Below are positions 1 through 7,399 of a stretch of DNA of 29,325 nucleotides, piece by piece. This DNA comes from a virus. How positions within the stretch are numbered: position 1 is the first letter of the stretch; each line of letters starts with the position of its first letter. A program made the translations under genes and the position numbers. The stretch is taken from the IMG/VR virus record IMGVR_UViG_3300046642_000359, positions 1 through 29,325 of that record; one strand, 5' to 3'. The notes under the pieces are model-generated. The model saw only the letters and a program-made list of their open reading frames with translations. It made no database searches and was not told the DNA's origin.

Positions 1-1251
1 AATGCAGATGTTCTGCCAGTTGAAAGTACTATTCTCAAAATTGTAGGCGACACCAGGGGCTGTGGAGGTGCTTATAAGCTGAACCCCGTTTCCGCCAGCG
101 ATTGATGGGCCGCTAGAGAATAGATTAAGAAAGTTGATGTTCGATACGCTTTTGACGGTAACGCAATCGCTCCACACGTTCGTCGCAAGATAGCCGTCAC
201 TACCACGGCAAGTGACGTTGGTAATGTCTGAAGGCGCGGTATTGGCTGGGTTTGAAAGAGTCGCAGTGGTCTGGTTGAGCGTTATTGCATCGCCACCAAG
301 CACGGCTCCGGCCAGAAAACTCATGTCCCGAATGTGGGCCGAGGAAAAACTTCCGGTATGGTTCAGATAGATTCCGCCATTGGATGCCCAGGAGAGTTGA
401 GTAACGTCCGGTCCAGCACCGAGGATGGTGAGAGAACCATTGGCTGGAATAGTGTACGTCCACATGGAATTGAACGCGAATTTTCCCGGCGGGAGAAATA
501 CGCAAACATTCGTGGAGAGGTTCTGGCTTGCCGAAACGGCTGCAGTAAGCGCGGCATTGTTCGATACAGTCCCGCCGTTATTTCCGCCGTACGCCATGAT
601 GTTGACGCAAGGAAGGCTATTCGCCACAAAGCCGGTACTGGCGGCCAGCGTGCCGTTATTCCCTGCTGCCTGGGTGCCCACAATAGCGTTGGATAGCGCA
701 GGGCCGGCCGAAAGCACTGGCGAACCAGAACCAGTAACGGCGAGGCCCAGTGCCGTGGCGACGCCCGTGCCGAGTCCAGTGATACCCGTCGATACGGGAA
801 GCCCTGTTGCATTTGTCAGCGTGGCCGCGGATGGCGTGCCGAGATTGGGCGTGACAAGCGCCGGGCTTGTTGCCCGTACGACGGAACCAGATCCGGTCGA
901 CGTGGCAACGCCGGTTCCACCTTGCGGGACCGACAGAGGTGTTGTAAGGCCGCTAAGGGACGTGATATTGCTATTCGCGCCCGCAGTCGCTCCGCTCGAG
1001 CCATTGAGAAGCGTCCCGTTCGTCGGCAGCGTGATATTGGTCGCGCCGGTCGTATTAAATACGAGCGGGTTTGATCCGGTAGTGGAGAGATTGCCGCCCA
1101 GCGTAATCGTGCTGCTGTTGGCAACACCGGTGCCACCATTTGCCGCTGTCAACGGATTTTGAAGTGTGAGGCTATTGAATGTCGGAGACGGATATGTTTG
1201 GGCGAGCGCCATCGTCGGCACAAGAAGTACCGAGAGAATGATTTTCTTCAT
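1..1251 (-). CDS. Tail fibre / beta-helix protein with Sec signal peptide (partial, C-terminus off the window)
   Basis: An open frame of 417 codons runs from ATG at 1251 to the window edge without a stop, so the C-terminus is missing. The first 18 residues, MKKIILSVLLVPTMALAQ, form a typical Sec signal peptide (Lys-Lys, hydrophobic core, ALA before Gln). Residues about 35-200 are low-complexity fibre repeats with GGTGVA twice (about 39-44 and 111-116) and the phage-fibre motif SPALVTPNLGTPSAA. From about residue 215 the pattern VNIMAYGG...NNAALTAAV...VFLPPGKFAF resembles the start of a pectate-lyase-3-like right-handed beta helix, a fold common in tailspikes. It is the last gene of the tail operon seen here. 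A receptor-binding or polysaccharide-binding role is inferred; no catalytic residues can be assigned. The signal peptide is odd for a virion fibre. Confidence 0.8.
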   Translation of the reverse strand, partial: MKKIILSVLLVPTMALAQTYPSPTFNSLTLQNPLTAANGGTGVANSSTITLGGNLSTTGSNPLVFNTTGATNITLPTNGTLLNGSSGATAGANSNITSLSGLTTPLSVPQGGTGVATSTGSGSVVRATSPALVTPNLGTPSAATLTNATGLPVSTGITGLGTGVATALGLAVTGSGSPVLSAGPALSNAIVGTQAAGNNGTLAASTGFVANSLPCVNIMAYGGNNGGTVSNNAALTAAVSASQNLSTNVCVFLPPGKFAFNSMWTYTIPANGSLTILGAGPDVTQLSWASNGGIYLNHTGSFSSAHIRDMSFLAGAVLGGDAITLNQTTATLSNPANTAPSDITNVTCRGSDGYLATNVWSDCVTVKSVSNINFLNLFSSGPSIAGGNGVQLISTSTAPGVAYNFENSTFNWQNICI

Positions 1252-1289
1252 TTGTTTTTCCGGAAAACCTTGGATTGCGGACGAGCAGG

Positions 1290-1514
1290 CTAGGAAATGG
1301 AAACAACCCCGTTGTTGTTCCACATAACTCCGGCCACCGAGGGCTCGGTCTTTGAGAGACTGGATGTCAGGGAGGAAACCAGGCCGCCACTGATGAATGA
1401 AATCAACGTGGAAAACGGCATCGTGCATTCAACGATCTGACCGTTCTGGATCTGCTGAATCGTTACGGTTTCATTGCCAGTGAGCGGCTGGGGAACGCCA
1501 TAGATGTGTGCCAT
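1290..1514 (-). CDS. Small tail-associated protein, 74 aa
   Basis: The ATG at 1514 follows the upstream fibre gene's TGA after one base (TGAAATG), so it is probably translated by coupling. I do not recognise a named family. The protein is uncharged and beta-rich and contains a Gln-rich stretch (TIQQIQNGQ). It ends in WNNNGVVSIS, which closely matches the C-terminus of the DUF2612-like baseplate protein two genes upstream (LWNNGGVISIA). That shared ending suggests a common attachment or trimerisation motif in the tail tip. It may be a small fibre-associated or fibre-chaperone protein; the function is unknown. Confidence 0.6.
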   Translation of the reverse strand: MAHIYGVPQPLTGNETVTIQQIQNGQIVECTMPFSTLISFISGGLVSSLTSSLSKTEPSVAGVMWNNNGVVSIS

Positions 1515-1515
1515 T

Positions 1516-2238
1516 TCAATATCCGACGGCTATAAAGCTTACTTGCGCAGAATTCACTGGCGCCCCAGCGTTGGAAACCACGGCGACGAGCTGGAAGCGC
1601 GTTGAGTTCGTGGAGATAGATGCTGCATTCGTTGTGATCGTCGTCCCATTGTTTACATAGTTGGCTAATGGAACGAGCAGCGCATTGGGAAACGGAGTCG
1701 CGAGCGTTAATGTGGCAATTCCTGACGTATTTGTGCTGGCCTGTCCCCACTGGATCATCCCCGTGACGAGCGACCCACCCACAGAAAATGGGAATTCGGC
1801 ATAGCCCGTTTGCGTGAGTGATGCAAGAAACTGCCCGAGATTGACTGCCTCATTTGCGATAGCGCCAGCAGCAATTGTCACGGGACTAGAAAACGTATTC
1901 GCGCCGCTCCATGTGTTATTGGCCCCGATTTGACCAAAGCTGGATTGCTGACCAGCAGTCGGCGGGCTGTATGCGAAATCTCCAGTAAGCCACGATAGGG
2001 CCGATGTGCCCTCTTGTCCGCGCAAAACTGTCAGCGTCGCCCCGGTTCGGGCTGTCGCATAGACAATTTCATAGTTCTGGCGAGTGGCCGAATCATTCAG
2101 CGTAATAACCAGCACCTGGCCGGCAGGGATTGAAGCCGGCAGGTTCGCGGTACTGGAAAGCGTAATGGTCGTCGCACTGGGCGACACCGCTCCTGCCAAC
2201 GTCGTATTGATGTTGTTGGCAAACGTGAAAATGGTCAT
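1516..2238 (-). CDS. Tail fibre protein with gp53-like C-terminal domain
   Basis: 240 aa. The N-terminal part carries a motif common in phage tail proteins (EIVYATARTGATLTVLRGQE, about residues 57-76) followed by DFAYSPPTAGQ. The middle is Ser/Thr/Ala-rich fibre shaft. The C-terminal part (about 145-240) has GYAEFPF, GMIQWGQ and LATPFPNALLVPL in the order expected for the gp53-like C-terminal domain of tail fibres (Gly-Tyr, then an I-Q-W-G strand, then TFP-x-A-F-P-N-A), which binds the host surface. It lies directly after the DUF2612 baseplate gene, as a fibre gene should. Unlike the two other fibre-like proteins in the window it has no signal peptide, so it is the best candidate for the normal cytoplasmically assembled fibre. 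Confidence 0.75.
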   Translation of the reverse strand: MTIFTFANNINTTLAGAVSPSATTITLSSTANLPASIPAGQVLVITLNDSATRQNYEIVYATARTGATLTVLRGQEGTSALSWLTGDFAYSPPTAGQQSSFGQIGANNTWSGANTFSSPVTIAAGAIANEAVNLGQFLASLTQTGYAEFPFSVGGSLVTGMIQWGQASTNTSGIATLTLATPFPNALLVPLANYVNNGTTITTNAASISTNSTRFQLVAVVSNAGAPVNSAQVSFIAVGY

Positions 2239-2245
2239 TTTTTAC

Positions 2246-3148
2246 CTATGCGATCGAGATCACGCCGCCGTTATTCCAGAGTTGGAGAGTGCCTACTCCG
2301 GGATTGGTAAGCGGCAGATCTCCGCCGCCGAGCGCAAGAAGGCTGGCCGCTGTGATAGAGCCGAAATAAACTGGAGGCGCCGCAGGATTGGGGGTAACGC
2401 CCGGTACTACACTCACAGTGCCGCCGTTGTACCAAACCGCTCCCGCCGGAAGGCCAAGCGAGCTAGTGGGATAGTTCAGCGGTGCTGTCATCCACAAAAC
2501 ACCGCCGTCATTGAGAAATCCGACGCTGACGAACTGGAACGTGTATTGGAACGGGACCGACAGGATGCTATTTGAGATGCATTCCTGTAATGCCGTATAA
2601 AATATGTCGTCGAATGACGTAATCGTGAAGACGTTGCCAGATACCGTAATCGAAGGCGGATCGTTGAGTACCGGCCAGTCCGATCCGTTAGCGCCGTTCA
2701 AGAATCGACTTACTCTGTTCTTGAGCCATCCGATAGTAAATACCTGTCCGTCTCCGCGGTATAGATTCCAGGTCATCACCCGCTTATAGATATCGTCGGA
2801 TGCTATGGCCGCGCTCCCGGACGTCGACTCCGAGAGATAGTCATAAGGAACAGTGTTGTATGGCAGCGTGTTGTATCCCGCTGTCGTCAGTGCAGTCTGT
2901 GACGATAGTACCGGTCGCGGTATCCCGTAGATCCCATTCCCAATCCAGTCGAGCAGTGGCCCAGTGATGTTCGGCGACGTGTACACGCCGAGAGGCGTCT
3001 CGTTGAACCAGTCGAGATATCCTTGACCCAGAGAGTTGTACGAAGCGACGAACGCCTGAAGATCCTGATCGCCCGAATATTCCCAGTAAAGGTAACTCGG
3101 AATGACGTTCTGTAATGGCAGTGTCGAGAATGATTCGATTTGTGCCAT
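2246..3148 (-). CDS. Baseplate wedge-tip protein, DUF2612-like
   Basis: 300 aa. It starts one base after the stop of the baseplate J gene (TGACATG). The N-terminus (LPLQNVIPSYLYWEYSGDQDL, with LDWIGNGIYGIPRP around residue 65) has the look of DUF2612 proteins, which sit after baseplate J and connect the wedge to the fibres, like gpI of P2. The last ~90 residues contain three related beta-strand motifs: GGVLWMTAPL, GAVWYNGGTVSVVPG and LQLWNNGGVISIA. The last of these recurs at the end of the 74-aa protein at 1290. Function rests on gene order and general resemblance. Confidence 0.7.
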   Translation of the reverse strand: MAQIESFSTLPLQNVIPSYLYWEYSGDQDLQAFVASYNSLGQGYLDWFNETPLGVYTSPNITGPLLDWIGNGIYGIPRPVLSSQTALTTAGYNTLPYNTVPYDYLSESTSGSAAIASDDIYKRVMTWNLYRGDGQVFTIGWLKNRVSRFLNGANGSDWPVLNDPPSITVSGNVFTITSFDDIFYTALQECISNSILSVPFQYTFQFVSVGFLNDGGVLWMTAPLNYPTSSLGLPAGAVWYNGGTVSVVPGVTPNPAAPPVYFGSITAASLLALGGGDLPLTNPGVGTLQLWNNGGVISIA

Positions 3149-3149
3149 G

Positions 3150-4583
3150 TCAGCCCTGTGCGACAGTTATGCCCGTTGCGCTACAGAAAAAGAACGACTC
3201 TGGGTCACCAGCGATGATGCTCGTGCCGGCTCCTGGCGTAGCAGTGACGCCGTTGATCGAGACCGCAAAAGTGAGAGTCGTTATGTTCGGTGCTGCGATC
3301 ACAGATGCAACAGCGTTCTGGAATACCGCAGTCATCTCGAGCAGATTGATCGGTTGTCCGACATAGATCGAGTTCAAATACGACTGCAGTGCCGGCGCGG
3401 CTAACTGGTTCACCGAGATTCCGGCAGTGAAACTCGGCAGCGTCGTGTTCCATGTAACAGCCACTGTGACAGTCTGCTGCGGTGGGTTCACGAACGTGAT
3501 CGAATATGCATCCGGATTCTGGAATAGCGAGACCGATACATTCCGCGGATTCGGCGTCAGCGTGGCGCCGCTTGCATATGCTCCAAAGCCAGTCCCGTTC
3601 GTAGTCGTCGTGATCGAGGTCGGCGTGACCGACGCGACCGTATAGGCCAGGTTGTAGGCGCTCGGGGTTGCACCAGTCACCGCGACCGTCTGCCCAGCGA
3701 TATATCCGTGATTCAGATTCGTCGTGATGACGACCGGATTGGCGGCGGACATGCCAGTGATGGCGAGTTGCGACCCCTGCAGCGTAGCAATATCAGGCAC
3801 ACCCTGAAGGATTGCGTTGGCTACTGCATAGGCATCCCCGCCCCCGCAAATTACCTGCCAGCCGCCGGCTACTGCATTGATCGACACGAGTTGTTGCTGG
3901 ACGCCCGTGATCTTGTAGAGCAGCGTCTTGAGATAGGCGGGCGTGCCAGTTGATGCGACGATCCCAGCTTGCAACACTTGGGCCCGATAATCCTGCACAC
4001 TCTGCGTCGTCGTTGCAGGTGTTCCGGCTTCGGGGTTGTTGACGGCGATCGAGCCAGTGTACGGGCTCGGAATCGAGGTGACGAACTGCGTTACCGTATT
4101 CGCGGGAATGGAGAATGTCCCGCTGGTCGTCGCAACGGCAAAAAGCAGGGGAGTGAAGCCGCCCGTCTCAATGACACCGCCATCCTGCAATGCATACTGG
4201 TTCGTACCATCGGAAACCGTAAAGCCCGGCTGGAGCACATAGCCTGCGGGGCCGGAAAACTGGACAAACACGCTGGCGTTAGCACCCACGCCTTGCGGGA
4301 TGCCGAACTGTGCGCCGAGTTGCGCCAGAATGAACGCATTGGCTCCATAGGGCGTTACGCTGTTGATGTACTCAACACGCGCCTGATCCATAGTGACGAG
4401 CGCGCCAACGTCGGTCGACGCGATGTCCTCAATCAGGCTCCCCGGAAGATTAGCCGTGTAGTCAGGATTGGTGGCCGCGACCCCGTCAACAAGCGCGGTA
4501 CGCAGGGTCAGTGGGGGCGTCGTAACCGGTCCTGCCGCCGTCATCACTAGCGGTACGCTCGCGGAGCTGCTGGTTGCGCTCAT
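3150..4583 (-). CDS. Baseplate J-like wedge protein with Ig-like insertion
   Basis: 477 aa. The pattern NLPGSLIEDIAST, GAQFGIPQ, followed by PYTGSIAVNNPEAGT and TTTQSVQDYRAQVLQ is characteristic of baseplate J (P2 gpJ/Mu gp47-like) proteins, which form the ring of the baseplate wedge. Residues about 278-345 look like an inserted beta domain (NHGYIAGQTVAVTGATPSAY...TVASVTPTSI). Related sequences occur in the sheath and the decoration protein of this phage. After the insertion the J fold resumes (FVNPPQQTVTVAVTWNTTLP). The ATG at 4583 lies about 20 nt downstream of an intrinsic terminator and has only a weak ribosome site, so expression probably depends on read-through. Confidence 0.85.
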   Translation of the reverse strand: MSATSSSASVPLVMTAAGPVTTPPLTLRTALVDGVAATNPDYTANLPGSLIEDIASTDVGALVTMDQARVEYINSVTPYGANAFILAQLGAQFGIPQGVGANASVFVQFSGPAGYVLQPGFTVSDGTNQYALQDGGVIETGGFTPLLFAVATTSGTFSIPANTVTQFVTSIPSPYTGSIAVNNPEAGTPATTTQSVQDYRAQVLQAGIVASTGTPAYLKTLLYKITGVQQQLVSINAVAGGWQVICGGGDAYAVANAILQGVPDIATLQGSQLAITGMSAANPVVITTNLNHGYIAGQTVAVTGATPSAYNLAYTVASVTPTSITTTTNGTGFGAYASGATLTPNPRNVSVSLFQNPDAYSITFVNPPQQTVTVAVTWNTTLPSFTAGISVNQLAAPALQSYLNSIYVGQPINLLEMTAVFQNAVASVIAAPNITTLTFAVSINGVTATPGAGTSIIAGDPESFFFCSATGITVAQG

Positions 4584-4594
4584 TTATCTTAGCC

Positions 4595-4620
4595 AATAAA
4601 AAAACCGCCCGAGGGCGGTT
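4595..4620 (-). terminator. Intrinsic terminator between fibre-like gene and baseplate J
   Basis: The 8-base arms at 4603-4610 and 4613-4620 are complementary (aaccgccc/gggcggtt). On the minus strand they are followed by a run of seven U. It lies directly after the stop of the 438-aa fibre-like gene. No comparable U tract exists on the plus strand. Confidence 0.85.
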
Positions 4621-4651
4621 GATTGCGTATCTCTGGTTCAGGACGAAGCGC

Positions 4652-5968
4652 TTAGCGACGACGACGCGCCCATATGGTTCCACCCGCTGTCATCGTTCCA
4701 CTGAACGTGGGGGCCGACGTTAGAAAGAGGGTGGCGGATGATGCAAGACTCAACCTGAACGAAGGGCACGGCATTTCAACGCCAGCGGTCGTACTGAAAC
4801 CCCCGAATAGCACACGTTGACCAACTGGCGCCTGCGCTGCGGAGGTGGTTGTCAGGCCAAAATTAAGGCCCGACGTACCGCTGGAAGCTGATCCCGTCCA
4901 TGAGCACGTCACATCCCAATCGCCTGCTGTTAAAGGCACTGAAGTAACGTTCGTCAATACCGTGGTTGTCTGTGCCACCCCCGAGCCTGTAGCGGTGATG
5001 GTTTCCCCAACGCTTCCGGCCTGCGCGCTGTCATTCGTCGTCGTGCTCGTCGCCTGAAGCGTGGTGAACTTGCCAGTGCCCGGCGCCGTACCGCCGATCG
5101 CGGGCGGCGATGCCAGATACGTGCTGAACCCAGTACCACTGACCGTACTGCTCGCCGCAAGCGTGGTGAACGAGCCGGTGCTGCCGCTGATGGGACTGTT
5201 CGTAATGCCATCTACCATCGTGACGACGCCGGTCGAGCGCGTGATCACGAACGGGTTATCGATGCTCGCGCCCGCATCGTTATTGCGTGTGATCTGGAAA
5301 TTCGAACCGACGTTTGAGCCGCTGTTCGTCGCGTTGTTACGGATAATGCCCCACATCGTGACGCCGCCGGTCTGCAAATACAGATCGGCGGTGTTCGCAT
5401 TCACCGCATTGACGGTCAGCGTGCCGTCACCGGAAGCAGGCGAGACCGAGACGGCGCCCGAGAACGTCGCCCCCGTCAGCGAAGCCGAGTTCGAATAACA
5501 CGTGAACCCAGTGCCGCTCGTGTATTGCAGCGCGCTCGTCGTCGTGCTGCAACTTGGCATTGCGAAGGCAGCCGGAGACGCGGACGACGCGGTGACGTTT
5601 GCGGCGACCGTGTTGGCGGCTTGCGCCGCCAAATTGGTCAACGGGATGGTGACGCCGCTTAAGGTCACGCCGCTGATCGTGCCGCCCGTAATGGCAACGG
5701 CATTGGTGTTCTGCGTCGCCATTGTGCCGGCGCCCAAGCCACTGAGCGCCGCAGGACCGCTGTTGGCTCCAGTTCCCCCAGATGCCACCGGCAAGGGAGT
5801 AGACAGGCCGGAGATCGTGCCACCGGTGATGGCCGCCAGATTGTTATTGGTCTTTGCTGCCAGCGCGCTATTGAGCTGCGCTGCGGTCAAGACCTGGCCA
5901 GACACGAACTGAGCATTGGCTGCGGAGCAGGCTAGAAGCAATGCAACAGCGAAGATGCGTTTCGTCAT
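4652..5968 (-). CDS. Secreted fibre-like protein, 438 aa
   Basis: The first 20 residues, MTKRIFAVALLLACSAANAQ, form a clear Sec signal peptide (ANA before Gln). The shaft contains repeated ITGGTISG units and SGGTGANSG, typical of phage tail fibres. From about residue 310 the sequence GSVGETITATGSG...NVTSVPLTAGDWDVTCSW resembles a C-terminal fibre head domain common in prophages (GEY...S-L-T-A-G-D-W-D-V). The start codon overlaps the wedge gene's stop as ATGA, so translation is coupled to the upstream gene. It lies between the wedge and J genes, which are normally adjacent, and is followed by a terminator, so it looks like inserted cargo. Either a virion fibre with an unexplained signal peptide or an exported surface protein is possible. 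Confidence 0.75.
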   Translation of the reverse strand: MTKRIFAVALLLACSAANAQFVSGQVLTAAQLNSALAAKTNNNLAAITGGTISGLSTPLPVASGGTGANSGPAALSGLGAGTMATQNTNAVAITGGTISGVTLSGVTIPLTNLAAQAANTVAANVTASSASPAAFAMPSCSTTTSALQYTSGTGFTCYSNSASLTGATFSGAVSVSPASGDGTLTVNAVNANTADLYLQTGGVTMWGIIRNNATNSGSNVGSNFQITRNNDAGASIDNPFVITRSTGVVTMVDGITNSPISGSTGSFTTLAASSTVSGTGFSTYLASPPAIGGTAPGTGKFTTLQATSTTTNDSAQAGSVGETITATGSGVAQTTTVLTNVTSVPLTAGDWDVTCSWTGSASSGTSGLNFGLTTTSAAQAPVGQRVLFGGFSTTAGVEMPCPSFRLSLASSATLFLTSAPTFSGTMTAGGTIWARRRR

Positions 5969-6375
5969 GAGAGCGTGGACTGGTCGAGAATGAAGGTGCT
6001 ATCGAGTTGCCCACCAGACAACCCATTGATCGTGAATATTTCAGGCGTCAAGATCGCGCCGCTGTGGCAAACGGCATTGACCTGGTAGACCGGGGGAAAG
6101 GCAGCCCGAACTCGCGTGATACTAAGAGATGCGAAATATGGGGCGAACTGGGTCTGCGTCTGTGAGGCATAGAAATCCGGCATGACTTGCGTCATGATCG
6201 TCTGATACTGAGGGATCCCATAATTACCGAAAAACGGAGACTCACCGAGGTTGAGTTTCAGGCATTGGGCAAGTGTGGTGATATAGACGTTGTCGTTGTA
6301 GCCGTTTGCGTCGGTTACTACCTCAACCCATTTATAGGTGCCGTCCTCGAAATACTGTCGTCCCCATGTACGCAT
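5965..6375 (-). CDS. Small baseplate wedge protein (gp25/W-like position)
   Basis: 136 aa. The core DNGYNDNVYITTLAQCLKL followed by LGESPFFGNYGIP is a pattern seen in small wedge proteins of simple contractile phages, next to the spike and J genes. By gene order it corresponds to the Pam3 wedge subunit after the needle, and to P2 W or T4 gp25. It would bridge the hub to the J ring. It is separated from the spike gene by the opposite-strand 106-aa gene. Its stop overlaps the next start as ATGA. The assignment relies on order and this motif. Confidence 0.65.
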   Translation of the reverse strand: MRTWGRQYFEDGTYKWVEVVTDANGYNDNVYITTLAQCLKLNLGESPFFGNYGIPQYQTIMTQVMPDFYASQTQTQFAPYFASLSITRVRAAFPPVYQVNAVCHSGAILTPEIFTINGLSGGQLDSTFILDQSTLS

Positions 6376-6398
6376 TGTTTAACTCTCAAGGGCTTAAC

Positions 6399-6719
6399 AT
6401 GAAAAAACTGCTTATCGCGCTGCTGTTCCCATGCTTTGCTTTCGCACAAGGCATCCCAGAAAACTGCAAAGCTCCGATGGCGCGCGATCTGGAGATGACG
6501 AATATTCCGTACCTCCTAGGTCTGCCAGACAGAGCGGCGCATATCGAAAAGATCGAAACGCTGGGCGGTACGCCGGCATATGAGATATACCCAGGTCGAT
6601 ACCGCATCGACTGCTATCTGAACGTCCACTGGAGCAACGGAACTGTCGACTATGGATACAGATTCAGTGCGTGGGAAGATCGCTATGGAGACGTCAAGGG
6701 GACGTATTCCCAGCACTAA
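6399..6719 (+). CDS. Plus-strand small secreted protein (candidate moron)
   Basis: 106 aa from ATG at 6399, preceded by a good ribosome site (AAGGG at 6388-6392, six bases upstream). The open frame extends further upstream, but this start is chosen because the ribosome site and the signal peptide MKKLLIALLFPCFAFAQ both fit it. The mature part (about 90 aa) contains two Cys (CKAP and DCYL) and aromatic motifs (YEIYPGRYRIDCYLNVHWSN), compatible with a small disulfide-bonded periplasmic domain. No family is recognised. It is the only convincing plus-strand gene among the late genes, and its TAA overlaps the TAG of the convergent spike gene. I see no clear sigma70 promoter upstream. A lysogenic-conversion or superinfection-exclusion role is speculation. 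Confidence 0.7.
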   Translation: MKKLLIALLFPCFAFAQGIPENCKAPMARDLEMTNIPYLLGLPDRAAHIEKIETLGGTPAYEIYPGRYRIDCYLNVHWSNGTVDYGYRFSAWEDRYGDVKGTYSQH

Positions 6720-7399
6720 CCGGTCATCGTGCCGGTATTGCCAGAGCCTGTCTGGACGCCCGGATGATAGTGGCCGTTCACGCTTCCATTCGGAAGCACG
6801 ACATCTGGCGCCGTAATAGGCATCGTCGAATCCGCACCAGATGCGCCCCATTTGAACGTCTGGCCGCCTGCCGTCATCGTTATTCCTGACGCGTTGATAA
6901 CGAGCGATACAGAACCGAATGTAATTGTCGTGCCATTCTGGTCTGTCACTACTGATGACGTCGCGCCCTCAGTCGTCCGAATAATTGCCCCGTTGGGCCC
7001 TTGGACCTGTGCCGCATTCTGATCAATCGGCGGACTGCTCTTGTTGCTCACTGGAACGAATACTAACGCGCTCAGATTCCCGGGCCGGGCCAACGTTGCC
7101 GTACCACCGCCCAAGCCGGAAACACCGCCCAGATACGCGTCGCCGGGCATCGTGACGCCCTTGTCGCCCACCTGCGTTGGCATCCGAATCCACGGACTCT
7201 CAGCCTTCGGAATCGTGATCTGCGGTAGCGTCCACGGCGCCGAGTTCAGTTCGAATGCAACCGTTACGGTAGCACCCGATACCTTGACCACCCGACATGG
7301 CAGTGCGCGGCCCGTATTCTGGATGGCCTGCTGCGCGCGGTTAACCGCGACCTGATTAGCATTCTTCTGTACCGCCAGCTTTGCGTAATTCTCAGCCAT
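6716..7399 (-). CDS. Baseplate central spike (gp138/gpV-like)
   Basis: 227 aa. The N-terminal part (about 30-120) with LPCRVVKVSG, VTVAFELN, PIDQN and VFVPVSNKSSPP is like the OB-fold of gp138/Mu gp45-type spikes. The middle is a short beta-helix-like repeat region (IIRTTEGATSSVVTDQNGTT, SLVINASGITMTAGGQT). The C-terminal tip has NGHYHPGVQTGSGNTG: H210-x-H212 is the His-x-His arrangement that coordinates a metal ion at the spike apex in P2 gpV and phi92 gp138. The protein pierces the outer membrane during injection. It overlaps the hub gene by 8 bases. Confidence 0.85.
   Translation of the reverse strand: MAENYAKLAVQKNANQVAVNRAQQAIQNTGRALPCRVVKVSGATVTVAFELNSAPWTLPQITIPKAESPWIRMPTQVGDKGVTMPGDAYLGGVSGLGGGTATLARPGNLSALVFVPVSNKSSPPIDQNAAQVQGPNGAIIRTTEGATSSVVTDQNGTTITFGSVSLVINASGITMTAGGQTFKWGASGADSTMPITAPDVVLPNGSVNGHYHPGVQTGSGNTGTMTG

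Noticed and set aside
425-1162. A 245-codon plus-strand open frame over the left-edge fibre gene
   Set aside because: It is Pro/Val/Ala-rich with no motif, and the opposite frame has a signal peptide, fibre repeats and a beta-helix pattern.
6719-6736. Hairpin accgg/ccggt at the convergent gene ends as a terminator for the plus-strand gene
   Set aside because: The stem is only five bases, there is no U tract, and the bases are coding for the spike C-terminus.
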